Shown: in pieces, positions 26,413-35,603 of the stretch | How positions within the stretch are numbered: the stretch's first letter is position 1 | How the letters are laid out: the number at the start of each line of letters is the position of its first letter | Source of the DNA: Natrinema versiforme JCM 10478 | GTDB taxonomy: Archaea > Halobacteriota > Halobacteria > Halobacteriales > Natrialbaceae | DNA: 64,000 nucleotides | Reading direction: 5' to 3' | Assembly (NCBI RefSeq): GCF_000337195.1 | Contig: NZ_AOID01000051.1 | Coordinates: 1-64,000 of the forward strand | Made by a program: the position numbers and the translations under genes | Notes under the pieces: model-generated | What the model was told of the DNA's origin: nothing | What the model saw: only the letters and a program-made list of their open reading frames with translations | Databases searched by the model: none

Positions 26413-27210
26413 TCAGTACCAGTCTCGGCTGCGATCCTCGCCGACGGTCGCCAGGAATTCCTCGATGGCCCCGTTGAACGCGGCCGCTTGCTCGACCATC
26501 GCCAGATGGGCCGCGTCCTCGATCTCGGCGAGGCCGGCCCCGTCGATCTCGTCGGCCAGATACTCGTGGAACCACGGCGGCGTCAGTTGGTCGTACTCCC
26601 CGTAGACCGCGAGGACGGGGGCCTCGATCTCGCCGACGCGGTCGCGAACGTCGAACCCGTGACAAGTCAGGAAATCCCGCCGCGTCACCGCCTGTCCACA
26701 GTCGTGCATCCGCTCCATCGAGCGCTCTCGGATCTCGGGATCGGGGTCGTGAAAGAGCCGGTCCGGCCCGTGCAGGAACTCGACCGCCCGCTCGAAGTCC
26801 GACTCGAGCCACGACAGCAGGTCCTCGAGAACGCCGAGCCGGGCACCGGTGCCCGTCAACACGGCCGCCTCGGGGGAGAAATCGCGCTCGAGCAGGATCT
26901 GTAAGACGACGGCACCGCCGAGCGAGTTCCCGACGAGGATATCCGCATCCGTTGTTTCCGCGACGGCCAGTACGTCGTCGGCGTAGGCCGACAGCGCCGT
27001 GTAGCCGGCGCTCGCATCGATGTCGTCCGACTCCCCGTGGCCGCTGAGATCGACCGAGACGATCGGGTGGTGGTCCGCGAGCGGGTGTTGGCCGGTCCAT
27101 ACCTCGCGCGAGCCGCCGCTGCCGTGGACACAACAGATCGGCGGGCCGTCGCCGCCGCGGTCGACAACGTCGTAGGCCGTCTCCCGTCCGTGGTGTGATA
27201 CCGTTTCCAT
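26413..27210 (-). CDS. Alpha/beta hydrolase
   Basis: A 265-aa alpha/beta-fold hydrolase. Oxyanion HGSGGSREVW, nucleophile Ser in VGNSLGGAV, acid Asp in VYGEYDQLTP and His in EDAAHLAMVEQ form a complete triad. A helical lid occupies about residues 130-185. Closest in style to the MhpC/BioH esterase group; substrate unknown. The ATG at 27210 (METVSHHG) fits a TATA-like ctttatgc on the minus strand about 27 bp upstream (27230-27240). The frame continues to 27258, but that would put the start upstream of the expected transcript. Confidence 0.88.
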   Translation of the reverse strand: METVSHHGRETAYDVVDRGGDGPPICCVHGSGGSREVWTGQHPLADHHPIVSVDLSGHGESDDIDASAGYTALSAYADDVLAVAETTDADILVGNSLGGAVVLQILLERDFSPEAAVLTGTGARLGVLEDLLSWLESDFERAVEFLHGPDRLFHDPDPEIRERSMERMHDCGQAVTRRDFLTCHGFDVRDRVGEIEAPVLAVYGEYDQLTPPWFHEYLADEIDGAGLAEIEDAAHLAMVEQAAAFNGAIEEFLATVGEDRSRDWY

Positions 27211-27407
27211 ACGAAAGGACACGAGCGGGGCGGGCATAAAGACTCGATTCGGGGCCACCGGAGTACGCCAGCAACGGGGCTATCCTCCTCGCGGGCCGAG
27301 TAGCAGCTACCGCTTGACTGACCAGCGTGGGCGTTGTCGCTGTGAACTACGAACAATGAACTACAGATCGACCGTGCCGCCTTCCTGCGATTAGTCGGCG
27401 GAAGATT

Positions 27408-27418
27408 TATATATTAGC
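27408..27418 (+). promoter_or_regulatory. Strong TATA box for the 27445-CDC48 operon
   Basis: The sequence tttatatatta is centred about 32 bp before the ATG at 27445, leaving a leader of around 5 nt. It is one of the most AT-rich promoters in the window, consistent with high expression of the downstream ATPase. Confidence 0.6.
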
Positions 27419-27444
27419 AGTGCTTACCTTGGGTTAGTTACAGC

Positions 27445-27693
27445 ATGACTCTCGAACAATTCACCCGCGAAGAGGGGCAAGTGGCCCGTCGATACGAGTA
27501 CGAGGACAGCACGGTGATGGCCGTCGACTTCGGTACCGAGGAGGCTGATGCCTCGGTGGACGTCGTCGATGGAACCGTTATCGTCGTCCTCGCGGACGAT
27601 CAGTACGAAATCGAACTGCCCGAGACCGCCGAGAACGCGCACACGTTTATGAAAAACGGCGTTCTCACTGTCGAACTGGAGGAGGAACTATGA
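27445..27693 (+). CDS. Small Hsp20-fold-like acidic protein (DUF7127-like)
   Basis: An 82-aa acidic protein whose beta-strand pattern ([36 protein letters not shown] and a closing [14 protein letters not shown]) resembles the alpha-crystallin/Hsp20 or CS fold. The final KNGVLTVEL is typical of Hsp20 proteins. It is too short for a full small heat-shock protein. It ends in an ATGA overlap with the CDC48-type gene, so translation is coupled and a working partnership (adaptor or co-chaperone) is plausible but inferred. Confidence 0.75.
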   Translation: MTLEQFTREEGQVARRYEYEDSTVMAVDFGTEEADASVDVVDGTVIVVLADDQYEIELPETAENAHTFMKNGVLTVELEEEL

Positions 27694-29951
27694 AGCTCAC
27701 CGTCAAACCACTGAAACAGAAAGACGCCGGCCGCGGACTCGCCGCGATCGACCGCGTCTCCATGAACGAACTCGACCTCGAGAACGGCGATTACATCGTC
27801 ATCAAGGGGAAGGGTGACAGTCAGGCCGTCGCTCGCGTCTGGCCCGGCTACCCCGAAGACGAAGGACGCGGCATCGTCCGCATCGACGGCCGCCTGCGCC
27901 AAGAGGCCGACGTCGGGATCGACGACAACGTCACGATCGAACCCGCGGATGTCAAACCCGCCACGTCGGTCACCGTCGCGCTGCCCCAGAACCTCCGCAT
28001 TCGCGGGGATATCGGCCCGCTCGTCCGGGACAAGCTGTCCGGACAGGCCGTCACCGAGGGCCAGACGGTACCGTTCTCGCTCTCGTTCGGTCCCATGGCC
28101 AGCTCCGGCCAGTCGGTGCCGCTGAAGATCGCGAGCACCTCGCCGTCGGGGACCGTCGTCATCACGGACTCGACGAGCATCGAAATCTCCGAGACCCCCG
28201 CCGAACAGGTCCAGTCCGGCGGCGGCGCGTCCGCCGAAGGCGTCCCGAACGTCGCCTACGAGGACATCGGCGGGCTGGACGACGAACTCGATCAGGTCCG
28301 CGAGATGATCGAGCTGCCGATGCGCCACCCCGAGCTGTTCCAGCAGCTGGGCATCGAGCCGCCGAAGGGCGTGCTCCTGCACGGCCCGCCGGGCACCGGG
28401 AAGACGCTGATGGCGAAAGCCGTCGCCAACGAGATCGACGCCCACTTCGAGACGATCTCCGGCCCGGAGATCATGTCGAAGTACTACGGTGAGAGCGAGG
28501 AGCAGCTCCGCGAGGTCTTCGAGGAAGCCGAGGAGAACGCCCCCTCGATCATCTTCATCGACGAGCTCGACTCCATCGCGGCAAAGCGCGAGGAGGCCGG
28601 CGGTGACGTCGAACGACGCGTCGTCGCTCAACTGCTCTCGCTGATGGACGGCCTCGAGGAACGGGGCCGCGTCACGGTCATCGCCGCGACCAACCGCGTC
28701 GACGCGATCGACCCCGCGCTCCGGCGCGGCGGTCGCTTCGACCGCGAGATCGAGATCGGCGTCCCCGACAAGGAGGGCCGCAAGGAGATCCTGCAGGTCC
28801 ACACCCGCGGGATGCCCCTCCACGAGGGGATCGATCTTGATCAGTACGCCGAGAGCACGCACGGCTTCGTCGGTGCCGACCTCGAGTCGCTCGCACGCGA
28901 AAGCGCGATGAACGCGCTCCGTCGCATCCGCCCCGAACTCGACCTCGAGTCCGAGGAGATCGACGCCGACGTGCTCGACTCGCTGGAAGTCTCCGAACGG
29001 GACTTCAAGGAGGCGCTCAAGGGCATCCAGCCCTCCGCGATGCGCGAGGTCTTCGTCGAAGTCCCCGATGTCACGTGGAACGACGTCGGCGGACTCGGCG
29101 AGACCAAAGAGCAGCTCCGCGAGACGATCCAGTGGCCGCTCGACTACCCCGAGGTGTTCGAGCAGATGGACATGCAGGCCGCCAAGGGCGTCCTCATGTA
29201 CGGCCCGCCGGGCACGGGGAAGACCCTGCTCGCGAAGGCCGTCGCCAACGAGGCCCAGTCGAACTTCATCTCGATCAAGGGCCCCGAACTGCTGAACAAG
29301 TACGTCGGGGAGTCCGAGAAGGGGGTCCGCGAGGTCTTCGAGAAGGCGCGGTCGAACGCACCGACCGTGATCTTCTTCGACGAGATCGACTCGATCGCGG
29401 GCGAACGCGGCCAGCGTCAGGGTGACTCCGGCGTCGGCGAACGAGTCGTCTCCCAGCTCCTGACGGAACTGGACGGCCTCGAGGAACTCGAGGACGTCGT
29501 CGTGATCGCCACGACCAACCGACCGGACCTGATCGACAGCGCCCTGCTCCGTCCCGGACGGCTCGACCGCCACGTCCACGTGCCGGTCCCCGACGAGGAC
29601 GCGCGCAAGGCGATCTTCGACGTCCACACCCGCAACAAGCCCCTGGCCGAATCCGTCGACCTCGAGTGGCTTGCCAGTCGGACGGACGGCTACGTCGGTG
29701 CCGACATCGAAGCGGTCTGCCGCGAGGCGTCGATGGCCGCCAGCCGCGAGTTCATCAACTCGGTCGACCCCGAGGACATGGACGACACCATCGGCAACGT
29801 CCGCATCAGCCGCGAACACTTCGAGACGGCGCTCGAGGAGGTCAACCCGAGCGTCGCCCCCGAGACCCGCGAGCAGTACGAGGACCTCGAAGAGGAGTTC
29901 CAGCAGGCAGAACCCGGACAGGACGAACAGCTCGGACGGACCTTCCAGTAA
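27690..29951 (+). CDS. cdc48: CDC48/VAT-type AAA ATPase
   Basis: Hexameric unfoldase that extracts and unfolds proteins, often feeding the proteasome. The 753-aa protein has an N-domain of two sub-domains (1-195: double-psi barrel start [18 protein letters not shown]). Two AAA modules follow: D1 Walker A GPPGTGKT at 232-239 with Walker B IFIDELD around Asp291, and D2 Walker A at 505-512 with Walker B IFFDEIDS. Both have an arginine-finger pattern ([17 protein letters not shown]). A C-terminal acidic tail ([17 protein letters not shown]) may dock partners. Haloarchaea carry several paralogues. It is coupled to the small upstream gene. Confidence 0.96.
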   Translation: MKLTVKPLKQKDAGRGLAAIDRVSMNELDLENGDYIVIKGKGDSQAVARVWPGYPEDEGRGIVRIDGRLRQEADVGIDDNVTIEPADVKPATSVTVALPQNLRIRGDIGPLVRDKLSGQAVTEGQTVPFSLSFGPMASSGQSVPLKIASTSPSGTVVITDSTSIEISETPAEQVQSGGGASAEGVPNVAYEDIGGLDDELDQVREMIELPMRHPELFQQLGIEPPKGVLLHGPPGTGKTLMAKAVANEIDAHFETISGPEIMSKYYGESEEQLREVFEEAEENAPSIIFIDELDSIAAKREEAGGDVERRVVAQLLSLMDGLEERGRVTVIAATNRVDAIDPALRRGGRFDREIEIGVPDKEGRKEILQVHTRGMPLHEGIDLDQYAESTHGFVGADLESLARESAMNALRRIRPELDLESEEIDADVLDSLEVSERDFKEALKGIQPSAMREVFVEVPDVTWNDVGGLGETKEQLRETIQWPLDYPEVFEQMDMQAAKGVLMYGPPGTGKTLLAKAVANEAQSNFISIKGPELLNKYVGESEKGVREVFEKARSNAPTVIFFDEIDSIAGERGQRQGDSGVGERVVSQLLTELDGLEELEDVVVIATTNRPDLIDSALLRPGRLDRHVHVPVPDEDARKAIFDVHTRNKPLAESVDLEWLASRTDGYVGADIEAVCREASMAASREFINSVDPEDMDDTIGNVRISREHFETALEEVNPSVAPETREQYEDLEEEFQQAEPGQDEQLGRTFQ

Positions 29952-30007
29952 GGTCGCCACGCGGTCACGACACGTGACCGCTCCCGGGCCCGTTCTATAC
30001 TGTCATC

Positions 30008-30844
30008 TCATTCTTCGCAGGCCGTGCACTCCCCGTTTTGCTCACCCGAGTCGACCGGCCCGCCGGTTTCGAACGCGACCGTCGCTAACCGTTCCTCGAG
30101 GACGTACCGGAACCAGACGATCAGGCCGTGGCCGCGTTCGCTCGACCAGATCCCGGTCTCCGCCGTTTCCCGCGGGACGAGTCCCTCCGTCAGCGCGCTT
30201 ATCACGACCGTCTCCCGGTCGACGAAGAGGAGACGGCCCAGCGACCGCTCCGCCGGTCCTTTCGAATCGAACGCGAAGTCGGTGACGGAGACCCGAGCCG
30301 TCTCGACGGCCTCCCGAACGGCGTGCCGGGCCGACGCCGACGGTACCTCGACGAACACCGCGACGCCCCGATCGCGCGCCGCGGCGAGTGCCTCGAGGAG
30401 GGCTGGCTCGAGCAGGTCTCCGTCCGCCACGAGCAGGTAGATCTCGCTCGTCGCGTTCTCGACGGCCGCCGTCGTCCGGTGGGACAGATCCCGCTGGTCG
30501 GCGACCTTCCAGACGCCGTCGCCCTCGGTCGTCCGTCGCTCGAGGTCCCGGAGGTTCGTGGTCGCAGTCTCGAGGTGGTCGCGGTACTCCTGTCGGAGTC
30601 GTTCTCGGGCGACATCGACGGAGACGACGGCGTATCGCCGCGGGTCGGACGCTTGGACGTCGACGAGCCCGAGCCGGTGTAACTGTTCGACGACGTCGTA
30701 GACGCGCGACTGGGGAACGTCGGCGACCTGACTGATCTCCTTTGCCGTTCCCTCAGAGAGCTGCGTCAGCGCTACGAAACACCGCGCCTCGTACGTGCGA
30801 AGCCCCAACTCCTCCAGCGCGTCGATGGCATCAGCTTCAGACAT
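30008..30844 (-). CDS. TrmB-family transcriptional regulator
   Basis: A 278-aa TrmB-type regulator. The N-terminal winged helix (residues 6-75: LEELGLRTYEARCFVAL, QVADVPQSRVYDVVEQLHRLG) is followed by a short coiled helix (about 80-110). A phospholipase-D-like effector domain (about 120-255) is the usual TrmB sugar-sensing part without the catalytic HKD set. The C-terminus has two cysteines in ECTACEE, an optional metal or redox element. It resembles the short TrmB type without a full sugar-binding domain. Target and ligand are unknown. Confidence 0.88.
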   Translation of the reverse strand: MSEADAIDALEELGLRTYEARCFVALTQLSEGTAKEISQVADVPQSRVYDVVEQLHRLGLVDVQASDPRRYAVVSVDVARERLRQEYRDHLETATTNLRDLERRTTEGDGVWKVADQRDLSHRTTAAVENATSEIYLLVADGDLLEPALLEALAAARDRGVAVFVEVPSASARHAVREAVETARVSVTDFAFDSKGPAERSLGRLLFVDRETVVISALTEGLVPRETAETGIWSSERGHGLIVWFRYVLEERLATVAFETGGPVDSGEQNGECTACEE

Positions 30845-31160
30845 GGGTGAACCGACCGCTCGTTGAGGGAGCCATAGTGTGGGAGTAATCGGCGTGAAAC
30901 GCGGAAAAGCTATGCCACTTCTTCAGTCCGGTAAAATCGGGTTGTGCGGCCGGCACGCGGAGAGTAATATCAGCTTACTCGCTCGGCAGCTGTGCATGTC
31001 ACGAACAGTGTCCCCACGGAGGTACGTCGATCGGACTCACCTATTCAAGCCAAAGCTTGGTAGTAGCCGATCGGCTACCACTGGTAATGGTCGGACAATC
31101 GATCGACCGGATCAAGGAGATCGACGAGCGACGAGCGAACCGCCGGAGGGCAAGCGGCTA
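30845..31160. promoter_or_regulatory. Divergent intergenic region with a 16-bp palindrome
   Basis: This 316-bp gap lies between the TrmB-type gene and the HalOD1 gene. It contains the perfect 16-bp palindrome gtagccgatcggctac at 31063-31078, preceded by the near-symmetric ccaaagcttgg (31050-31060). A symmetric site between a regulator and a divergent gene is a natural operator candidate. No gene is apparent; the in-frame extension of the HalOD1 ORF to 30879 is Lys/Arg/Ser-rich and unlikely. No ideal TATA box is obvious. Confidence 0.45.
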
Positions 31161-31487
31161 ATGTCCGGACCCGATCGCGATCCCGCGGACGAACGGCCGG
31201 TGCTGGCCGAACGGTCCCACGACGAGACGACGCCGGCCAGCATCGCCGTCGTCTACGCGATCGCCGCCGCGCTCGATACCGATCCGATCGAGTGTACGAC
31301 CGAACACGGCTTCACGCTGTACGACCACATCGATCCCGAGGCCCTCGATTCGCTGATGGGTGACGACCGACGGGAGGAGTCCGTCACCGTCGAACTGCGA
31401 CTAAACGAGCACCTGCTCCGCGTCTCCGATCGCGGTTCCGTTCGCGTTCTGGGTCCGACCGACGCCGACGACGACTCCAACGGCTAA
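31161..31487 (+). CDS. HalOD1 output-domain protein
   Basis: A 108-aa acidic protein with a single HalOD1 domain (about residues 20-100: PASIAVVYAIAAALDTDPIE, YDHIDPEALDSLM, VTVELRLNEHLLRVSDRG). These single-domain proteins are numerous in haloarchaea and are thought to be signalling outputs, without a known biochemical activity. Chosen start ATG 31161; ggaggg lies about 10 bp upstream. A second HalOD1 gene is at 63580. Confidence 0.8.
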   Translation: MSGPDRDPADERPVLAERSHDETTPASIAVVYAIAAALDTDPIECTTEHGFTLYDHIDPEALDSLMGDDRREESVTVELRLNEHLLRVSDRGSVRVLGPTDADDDSNG

Positions 31488-31520
31488 CAACGGGACCGAG
31501 AACGGACCGCGCGAACCCCG

Positions 31521-32003
31521 TCAGTGGGCGATATCTGCCGGGTCGAGTTCCTCGAGGTCCTCGAGGAGGTCGTCTGCGTGGCCCTCCGGCGAGACGCCCT
31601 CGTAGGTCGCCTCGATCCGACCGTCCGGACCGATGACGTAGGTGTTCCGGAAGACGCCGTCGAAGGTGTTGCCGAACATCTGCTTTTCCCCGTAGGACTC
31701 GTAGAGCGTCGCGACCTCGCCGAACTCGTCGGAGAGGAGGTCGAATTCAAGGTCGTAGTCGTCAGCGAAGTCGGCGAGGTCGTCGACGGGGTCGTCGCTG
31801 ATACCGACGACCGACACGTCGCGGTCCTCGAACTGCGGCAGCGCGTCGTTGAACCCGCAGGCTTCGGTGGTACAGCCCTCCGTGTTGGCACGGGGATAGA
31901 AGTAGACGACGAGCCGCCGCCCCTCGAAATCGGAGCGGCTGACCGTCTCGCCGTGTTGGTTTGGCAGTTCGAACTCCGGCGCTTCGTCGCCGACATCGAG
32001 CAT
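31521..32003 (-). CDS. bcp: Thioredoxin-dependent peroxiredoxin, BCP/PrxQ type
   Basis: Reduces hydrogen peroxide and organic peroxides. The 160-aa protein has the peroxidatic Cys44 in ANTEGCTTEACGF with a resolving Cys49 five residues on, the atypical two-Cys arrangement of BCP. DRDVSVVGISDDP and the closing TYVIGPDGRIEATYEGVSPEGHA are typical thioredoxin-fold strands. Cytoplasmic. Its start ATG 32003 sits 116 bp from the GINS gene stop (same strand). Confidence 0.93.
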   Translation of the reverse strand: MLDVGDEAPEFELPNQHGETVSRSDFEGRRLVVYFYPRANTEGCTTEACGFNDALPQFEDRDVSVVGISDDPVDDLADFADDYDLEFDLLSDEFGEVATLYESYGEKQMFGNTFDGVFRNTYVIGPDGRIEATYEGVSPEGHADDLLEDLEELDPADIAH

Positions 32004-32119
32004 GGGTTCGACTTAGCGACCGCTGCCGTATACGTTGCGATTTCACACGGCGACACACCGCGCCGGAAACTCGGCCGCGGCGGAAACGGACCGGGACCGG
32101 CGGCGAGTCGAACGCCGAC

Positions 32120-33112
32120 TCACTCGAGCCGTTCGGCGGCCTCTCGGTCGACGAGGGGAGCGGCGTTTTGCTCCGGGAGCGTGACGACGTCGTCGCTCGT
32201 CAACGTGTACTCGCGGTCGTCGACGCCGAGGATCGAGCCGATGTCGCTTGTGATCCGAACCGTCGTCCGATCGATGTCGGCGGGCTCGTCATCGTCCCGT
32301 GTGCCGGCCGCCGAGTCGGCGTCGGGATTCGGCGGGGTCGGCGCGGAATCCGGCCCAGTGGCCCCGTCGGGCCCACCCGAACCCTGCGCGGCGTTGGGGC
32401 CGTCCGGTCGGTCGTTCGACGGGTTGGCGGGCTCGCTCCGGTCGACGGCGTCCGCCTCCGGCGCGTCCGTCGACGGCCCTTCTCCGCCCATGACGTCGGC
32501 GGGAGAGACGCCGCTCGAGTCGCCTGCTCCCGGTTTTCCGCCCGCTTCGGAGGCTTCGGGACCGGCCGGTTCCTCGGGCGGTGCCGGCGGGGTCTCGTCC
32601 GTGGTCGCACCGGGTGGTGACGGGTCGTCAGGACGGGACTCGCGGCCGCTGGGTCCGTCGGTCGCGGTGGGATCGGAGTCGGCCGCGGCGTCGATCCGCG
32701 CGTCCGGTTCGGTGGCCGCACCCTCGACGCCCTCGAGGACGTCGAGCACCCGGCTCTTGTTCGAGCCGATGCGGTCGACCAGATCGTCGAAGAGGTCGGC
32801 CTCTTCGGCGGTCAGGCCCTCGTCGTTGGCTGCCATTCCGGCCGCGGCGAGGCTGGCCTGTTTGACGAGTTTGCCCATCCGGCGCTCGTAGATCGCCTCG
32901 ACGACGTCCTTGGCGGTCTCGATCTCGTCGGTCAGCCGGCCGACCTCGGGCGCGGAAAAGGGATCTTCGGCCTGCTCGGCGACGCGGTCGCGTTCGTCCT
33001 CGAGATCGGCAATGTACTCGCCGACCTCTTGGTAGAACGAGGGGCGAAGGTTCTGGAGGCTGTCCTTCTGGCGCTCCTTGCTCTGGACCGAACGCAGTTC
33101 GTCGAGGTTCAT
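32120..33112 (-). CDS. GINS complex protein (Gins51-like)
   Basis: Subunit of the replicative CMG-like helicase, linking MCM, primase and GAN/Cdc45. The N-terminal 125 residues (SVQSKERQKDSLQNLRPSFYQEVGEYI, IYERRMGKLVKQASLAAAGM) are the GINS A-domain, and the last ~60 (TVRITSDIGSILGVDDREYTL) the small B-domain. Between them lies an about 140-residue low-complexity insert rich in Gly/Pro/Asp/Ala/Ser, so the protein (330 aa) is about 1.7 times a standard archaeal GINS51. Its ATG overlaps the priS stop by 4 bp, so primase and GINS are translated together. Confidence 0.9.
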   Translation of the reverse strand: MNLDELRSVQSKERQKDSLQNLRPSFYQEVGEYIADLEDERDRVAEQAEDPFSAPEVGRLTDEIETAKDVVEAIYERRMGKLVKQASLAAAGMAANDEGLTAEEADLFDDLVDRIGSNKSRVLDVLEGVEGAATEPDARIDAAADSDPTATDGPSGRESRPDDPSPPGATTDETPPAPPEEPAGPEASEAGGKPGAGDSSGVSPADVMGGEGPSTDAPEADAVDRSEPANPSNDRPDGPNAAQGSGGPDGATGPDSAPTPPNPDADSAAGTRDDDEPADIDRTTVRITSDIGSILGVDDREYTLTSDDVVTLPEQNAAPLVDREAAERLE

Positions 33113-34284
33113 TCTTTCTCCTTCTCGGCGCGGCCGCGTGCCATCAGGAACACGGCGACGTACTCGGGTAGTGACTGGTCACCCTCGGAGACCGTAAAAG
33201 TATCTCCTCCGAGTTCGACCTCGCCACCGTCGCTGACGTCGACCGTGATCTCGTGACCGACGAACGTCTCGGGGACGGCGTCGACCAGCGGGTCGAAATC
33301 GGCGATTTCGTCGCGCTCGAGTCGCACCGTCTTCAGCCCGCTCCCGCCGTGGAGACTGCCGGGGAGCCGGATGAGTCGGTTCGTGTCCGTCGTGACGGGT
33401 TCGTCGATGGGCGCGTTATCTCGCTCGACGGCCGTGCTCGCGAACCGTTCGGCTAACTGCGCGACGGCAGTGTGGACCGTTACGTTGCCCGCCTCGAGTT
33501 GCTCGCGATTGTTGCGGGCCGCGTTCAGCGTGGCCTGTGCCTTCCCCTCGCCGATGCCGTCGAACGCCTGCAGTCGCTCGAGGGCGTCGTCCTCGTCGGC
33601 CGCGAGCAGGTCGTCGATGAAGGCCATGAAGTGGTCGTGGATGCGAGCACCCCAGCCGCCCTCGACTCGCAGCGTTCGGCGTTCCGTCGGCGTCTTCCGG
33701 CCCAACCCGGCGACGGTCTCGGTCTCGATCAGTTCGTCGAACTCGAGGCCGATGCCCCGGACGTAGTCGACGATTTCGCGCCGGTGCTCCCGATCGAGTT
33801 CCAGGACGTTCGTATCGCGGACGTGGACGTGATAGCCGCGGCCGCCCGAGAAGACGATCTCGAGGTCCTCGAAGGCGAAGTCGTCCTCGAGGAAATCGAG
33901 CAGTCGGAGCAGGGCGTCCTTACACTGGGCGAGCATCTCGGCGTAGCTGTCCTCGCCGAGCGTCACACCCGGCAGGTGGTCGGCGTCGAGGTCGAAGACG
34001 AGATCCGCGGACTGCCAGTCTTTCTCGTGCATCGAACTCGCGCCCGGATCGCGAAAGCGCCCCGCCGAGAAGTAGACGTGGCGCGGGCGTTTCCGGACGA
34101 GGAACTCCGAGAGGTCGCCTAACTCGAGCAGCGAACGGTGGCGGACCATGGTCGTGTCCGGGCCCTCCGTCCAGGGGATGAACCCCCACTCGCGTTCGTT
34201 GGCCGCGGGCGGCGGCGTGATCGCTGTCCGTCGATAGTGATCGCGGAACCGGCCCCGCAGATAGGCCCTCGTTCGCTCCTCCAT
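33109..34284 (-). CDS. priS: DNA primase small (catalytic) subunit
   Basis: Synthesises replication primers with the large subunit PriL. The 391-aa length is normal. Catalytic metal Asp98 and Asp100 are in VFDLDADHLPG, SGGRGYHVHV is the nucleotide-binding motif of archaeo-eukaryotic primases, and RLPGSLHGGSGLK is the conserved C-terminal strand. ATG 34284. Coupling to the GINS gene downstream (ATGA overlap) is the common archaeal arrangement of the replication pair. Confidence 0.95.
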   Translation of the reverse strand: MEERTRAYLRGRFRDHYRRTAITPPPAANEREWGFIPWTEGPDTTMVRHRSLLELGDLSEFLVRKRPRHVYFSAGRFRDPGASSMHEKDWQSADLVFDLDADHLPGVTLGEDSYAEMLAQCKDALLRLLDFLEDDFAFEDLEIVFSGGRGYHVHVRDTNVLELDREHRREIVDYVRGIGLEFDELIETETVAGLGRKTPTERRTLRVEGGWGARIHDHFMAFIDDLLAADEDDALERLQAFDGIGEGKAQATLNAARNNREQLEAGNVTVHTAVAQLAERFASTAVERDNAPIDEPVTTDTNRLIRLPGSLHGGSGLKTVRLERDEIADFDPLVDAVPETFVGHEITVDVSDGGEVELGGDTFTVSEGDQSLPEYVAVFLMARGRAEKEKE

Positions 34285-34379
34285 GCGCTTCGGGTAGTCG
34301 TCGGTGGTGGTGTATAACCCTGCCGAATGGGACGGAGTCGTGACTCAACTATGTATGACAACGCGACGCTCGACCCGAC

Positions 34380-34856
34380 TCACCGACGGATCAGGTCGGA
34401 AATTCGGTCGGCGAGGCCGACGTCGGCGCCGAGTTTCAGGTAGTAGGCGTCGCCGCCGTCCTCGTAGTAGTTGTCGATCCGGCGCTTGATCTCGAAGCCG
34501 AGGTGTTCGTAGAACTGCAACGCGTTCTCGTTGCTCGTGCGGGCGTGACACGTGATCGTGTCGTGGTCGTCGGCCACGTGGGCGACGAGCCGTTTGCCGA
34601 TCCCTTCACCGCGGTAGTCGGGGGAGACCGCCAGAAAGAGAATGTAGCCGTCGCGACGAACGGCGGCGAATCCGATGAGGTCGCCGTCTTGAACGTAACA
34701 GTGGACCGTCGACCGGCGATACGCGTCGGTAAAGAAGTCGTGTCGCTGTTTGAGCACATCCTCCTGACGGTTGATCTCCTCTTTTAGCTGCCAGGCTTCG
34801 TCGACGAAATCGTCGCTCCCCGGGGCGACGACGCGACTGTCGATGTTGACGCTCAC
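34380..34856 (-). CDS. GNAT-family N-acetyltransferase
   Basis: A 158-aa acetyltransferase with the acetyl-CoA loop AVSPDYRGEGIGKRLVAHV and the RimI-like end NALQFYEHLGFEIKRRIDNYYED. It may acetylate protein N-termini or small amines; substrate not known. GTG 34856 (MSVNIDSRV) is chosen over GTG 34865 because the minus-strand TATA-like tatattg (34879-34887) is then about 27 bp away. Nearest neighbour priS is 95 bp downstream on the same strand. Confidence 0.85.
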   Translation of the reverse strand: MSVNIDSRVVAPGSDDFVDEAWQLKEEINRQEDVLKQRHDFFTDAYRRSTVHCYVQDGDLIGFAAVRRDGYILFLAVSPDYRGEGIGKRLVAHVADDHDTITCHARTSNENALQFYEHLGFEIKRRIDNYYEDGGDAYYLKLGADVGLADRISDLIRR

Positions 34857-35024
34857 TACCGTCACATACCATCGTCGTCAATATAATTCCACCGGCAGTC
34901 GATCCGCGGGAACGTCAGACGGAGCCGACATGTCCGTAACAGGTTCCGTTCGCGGGCGACTAGATCGCCGGCGACGCGGCCGAAACGACGGGCATAGAAG
35001 TCACGCCGGCGAACGGGCGATCAG

Positions 35025-35486
35025 ATGGGGTTCGAACTGCGCGATCACACGGCCGATGTCGCGGTGGCGGCGACCGGACACTCGCTCGAGGCGGTCTTCG
35101 CCGCGGTCGCCGACGGCCTCGCGGCCGCGTCGTGCGACGAGATACCGGCCGAGACCGGCGACCGCTTTTCGCTCTCCGTGACCGCGGAGAGCCGCGAGGC
35201 GCTCCTGTTCGACTACCTCGACGAACTGATCTACCTGCGGGACACCCGCGCGGAACTGCCGGTCGACCACCGCGTCGACTCGATCGCCGGGCCGGCGTCG
35301 GGCGACAGATCGGGCGCGGACGACAGACCGGCGGAGTGGTACCTTGAGGCCAGCGCCCGCGGTGTCCCCCTTGACGCGGTCGACGCTCGCGAAGTGAAGG
35401 CGGTAACCTACTCGGAGATGCGCCTCGAGCGGGTTGGAGAGGACGAGGCCGGCGGCTGGGAGGCGTACGTCGTCTTCGATGTCTAA
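35025..35486 (+). CDS. Archease
   Basis: Small metal-binding partner that speeds RtcB RNA ligation by helping guanylate transfer. The 153-aa protein begins GFELRDHTADVAVAATG, with further typical pieces ALLFDYLDELIYLRD, AREVKAVTYSEMRLE and the final WEAYVVFDV. A Gly/Asp insert at about 90-100 is a haloarchaeal variation. A TATA-like gcatagaag lies about 28 bp ahead. The rtcB gene follows after 117 bp on the same strand, a classic pairing. Confidence 0.93.
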   Translation: MGFELRDHTADVAVAATGHSLEAVFAAVADGLAAASCDEIPAETGDRFSLSVTAESREALLFDYLDELIYLRDTRAELPVDHRVDSIAGPASGDRSGADDRPAEWYLEASARGVPLDAVDAREVKAVTYSEMRLERVGEDEAGGWEAYVVFDV

Positions 35487-35603
35487 CCCGAGACGCAACT
35501 GCTTGCATCAGCTCCGGTCGTCGTCGCAATCCGTCAATGAGACGGTCTCTCGGAGTCGCTGGCAAGACGAACATCTTTCATCGCCGGGGCTCGAGTCTCG
35601 AGT

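Noticed and set aside
27600-29960. A 786-codon antisense frame over the CDC48-type gene
   Set aside because: It is the high-GC shadow of a clear AAA ATPase; the antisense protein has no known motifs.
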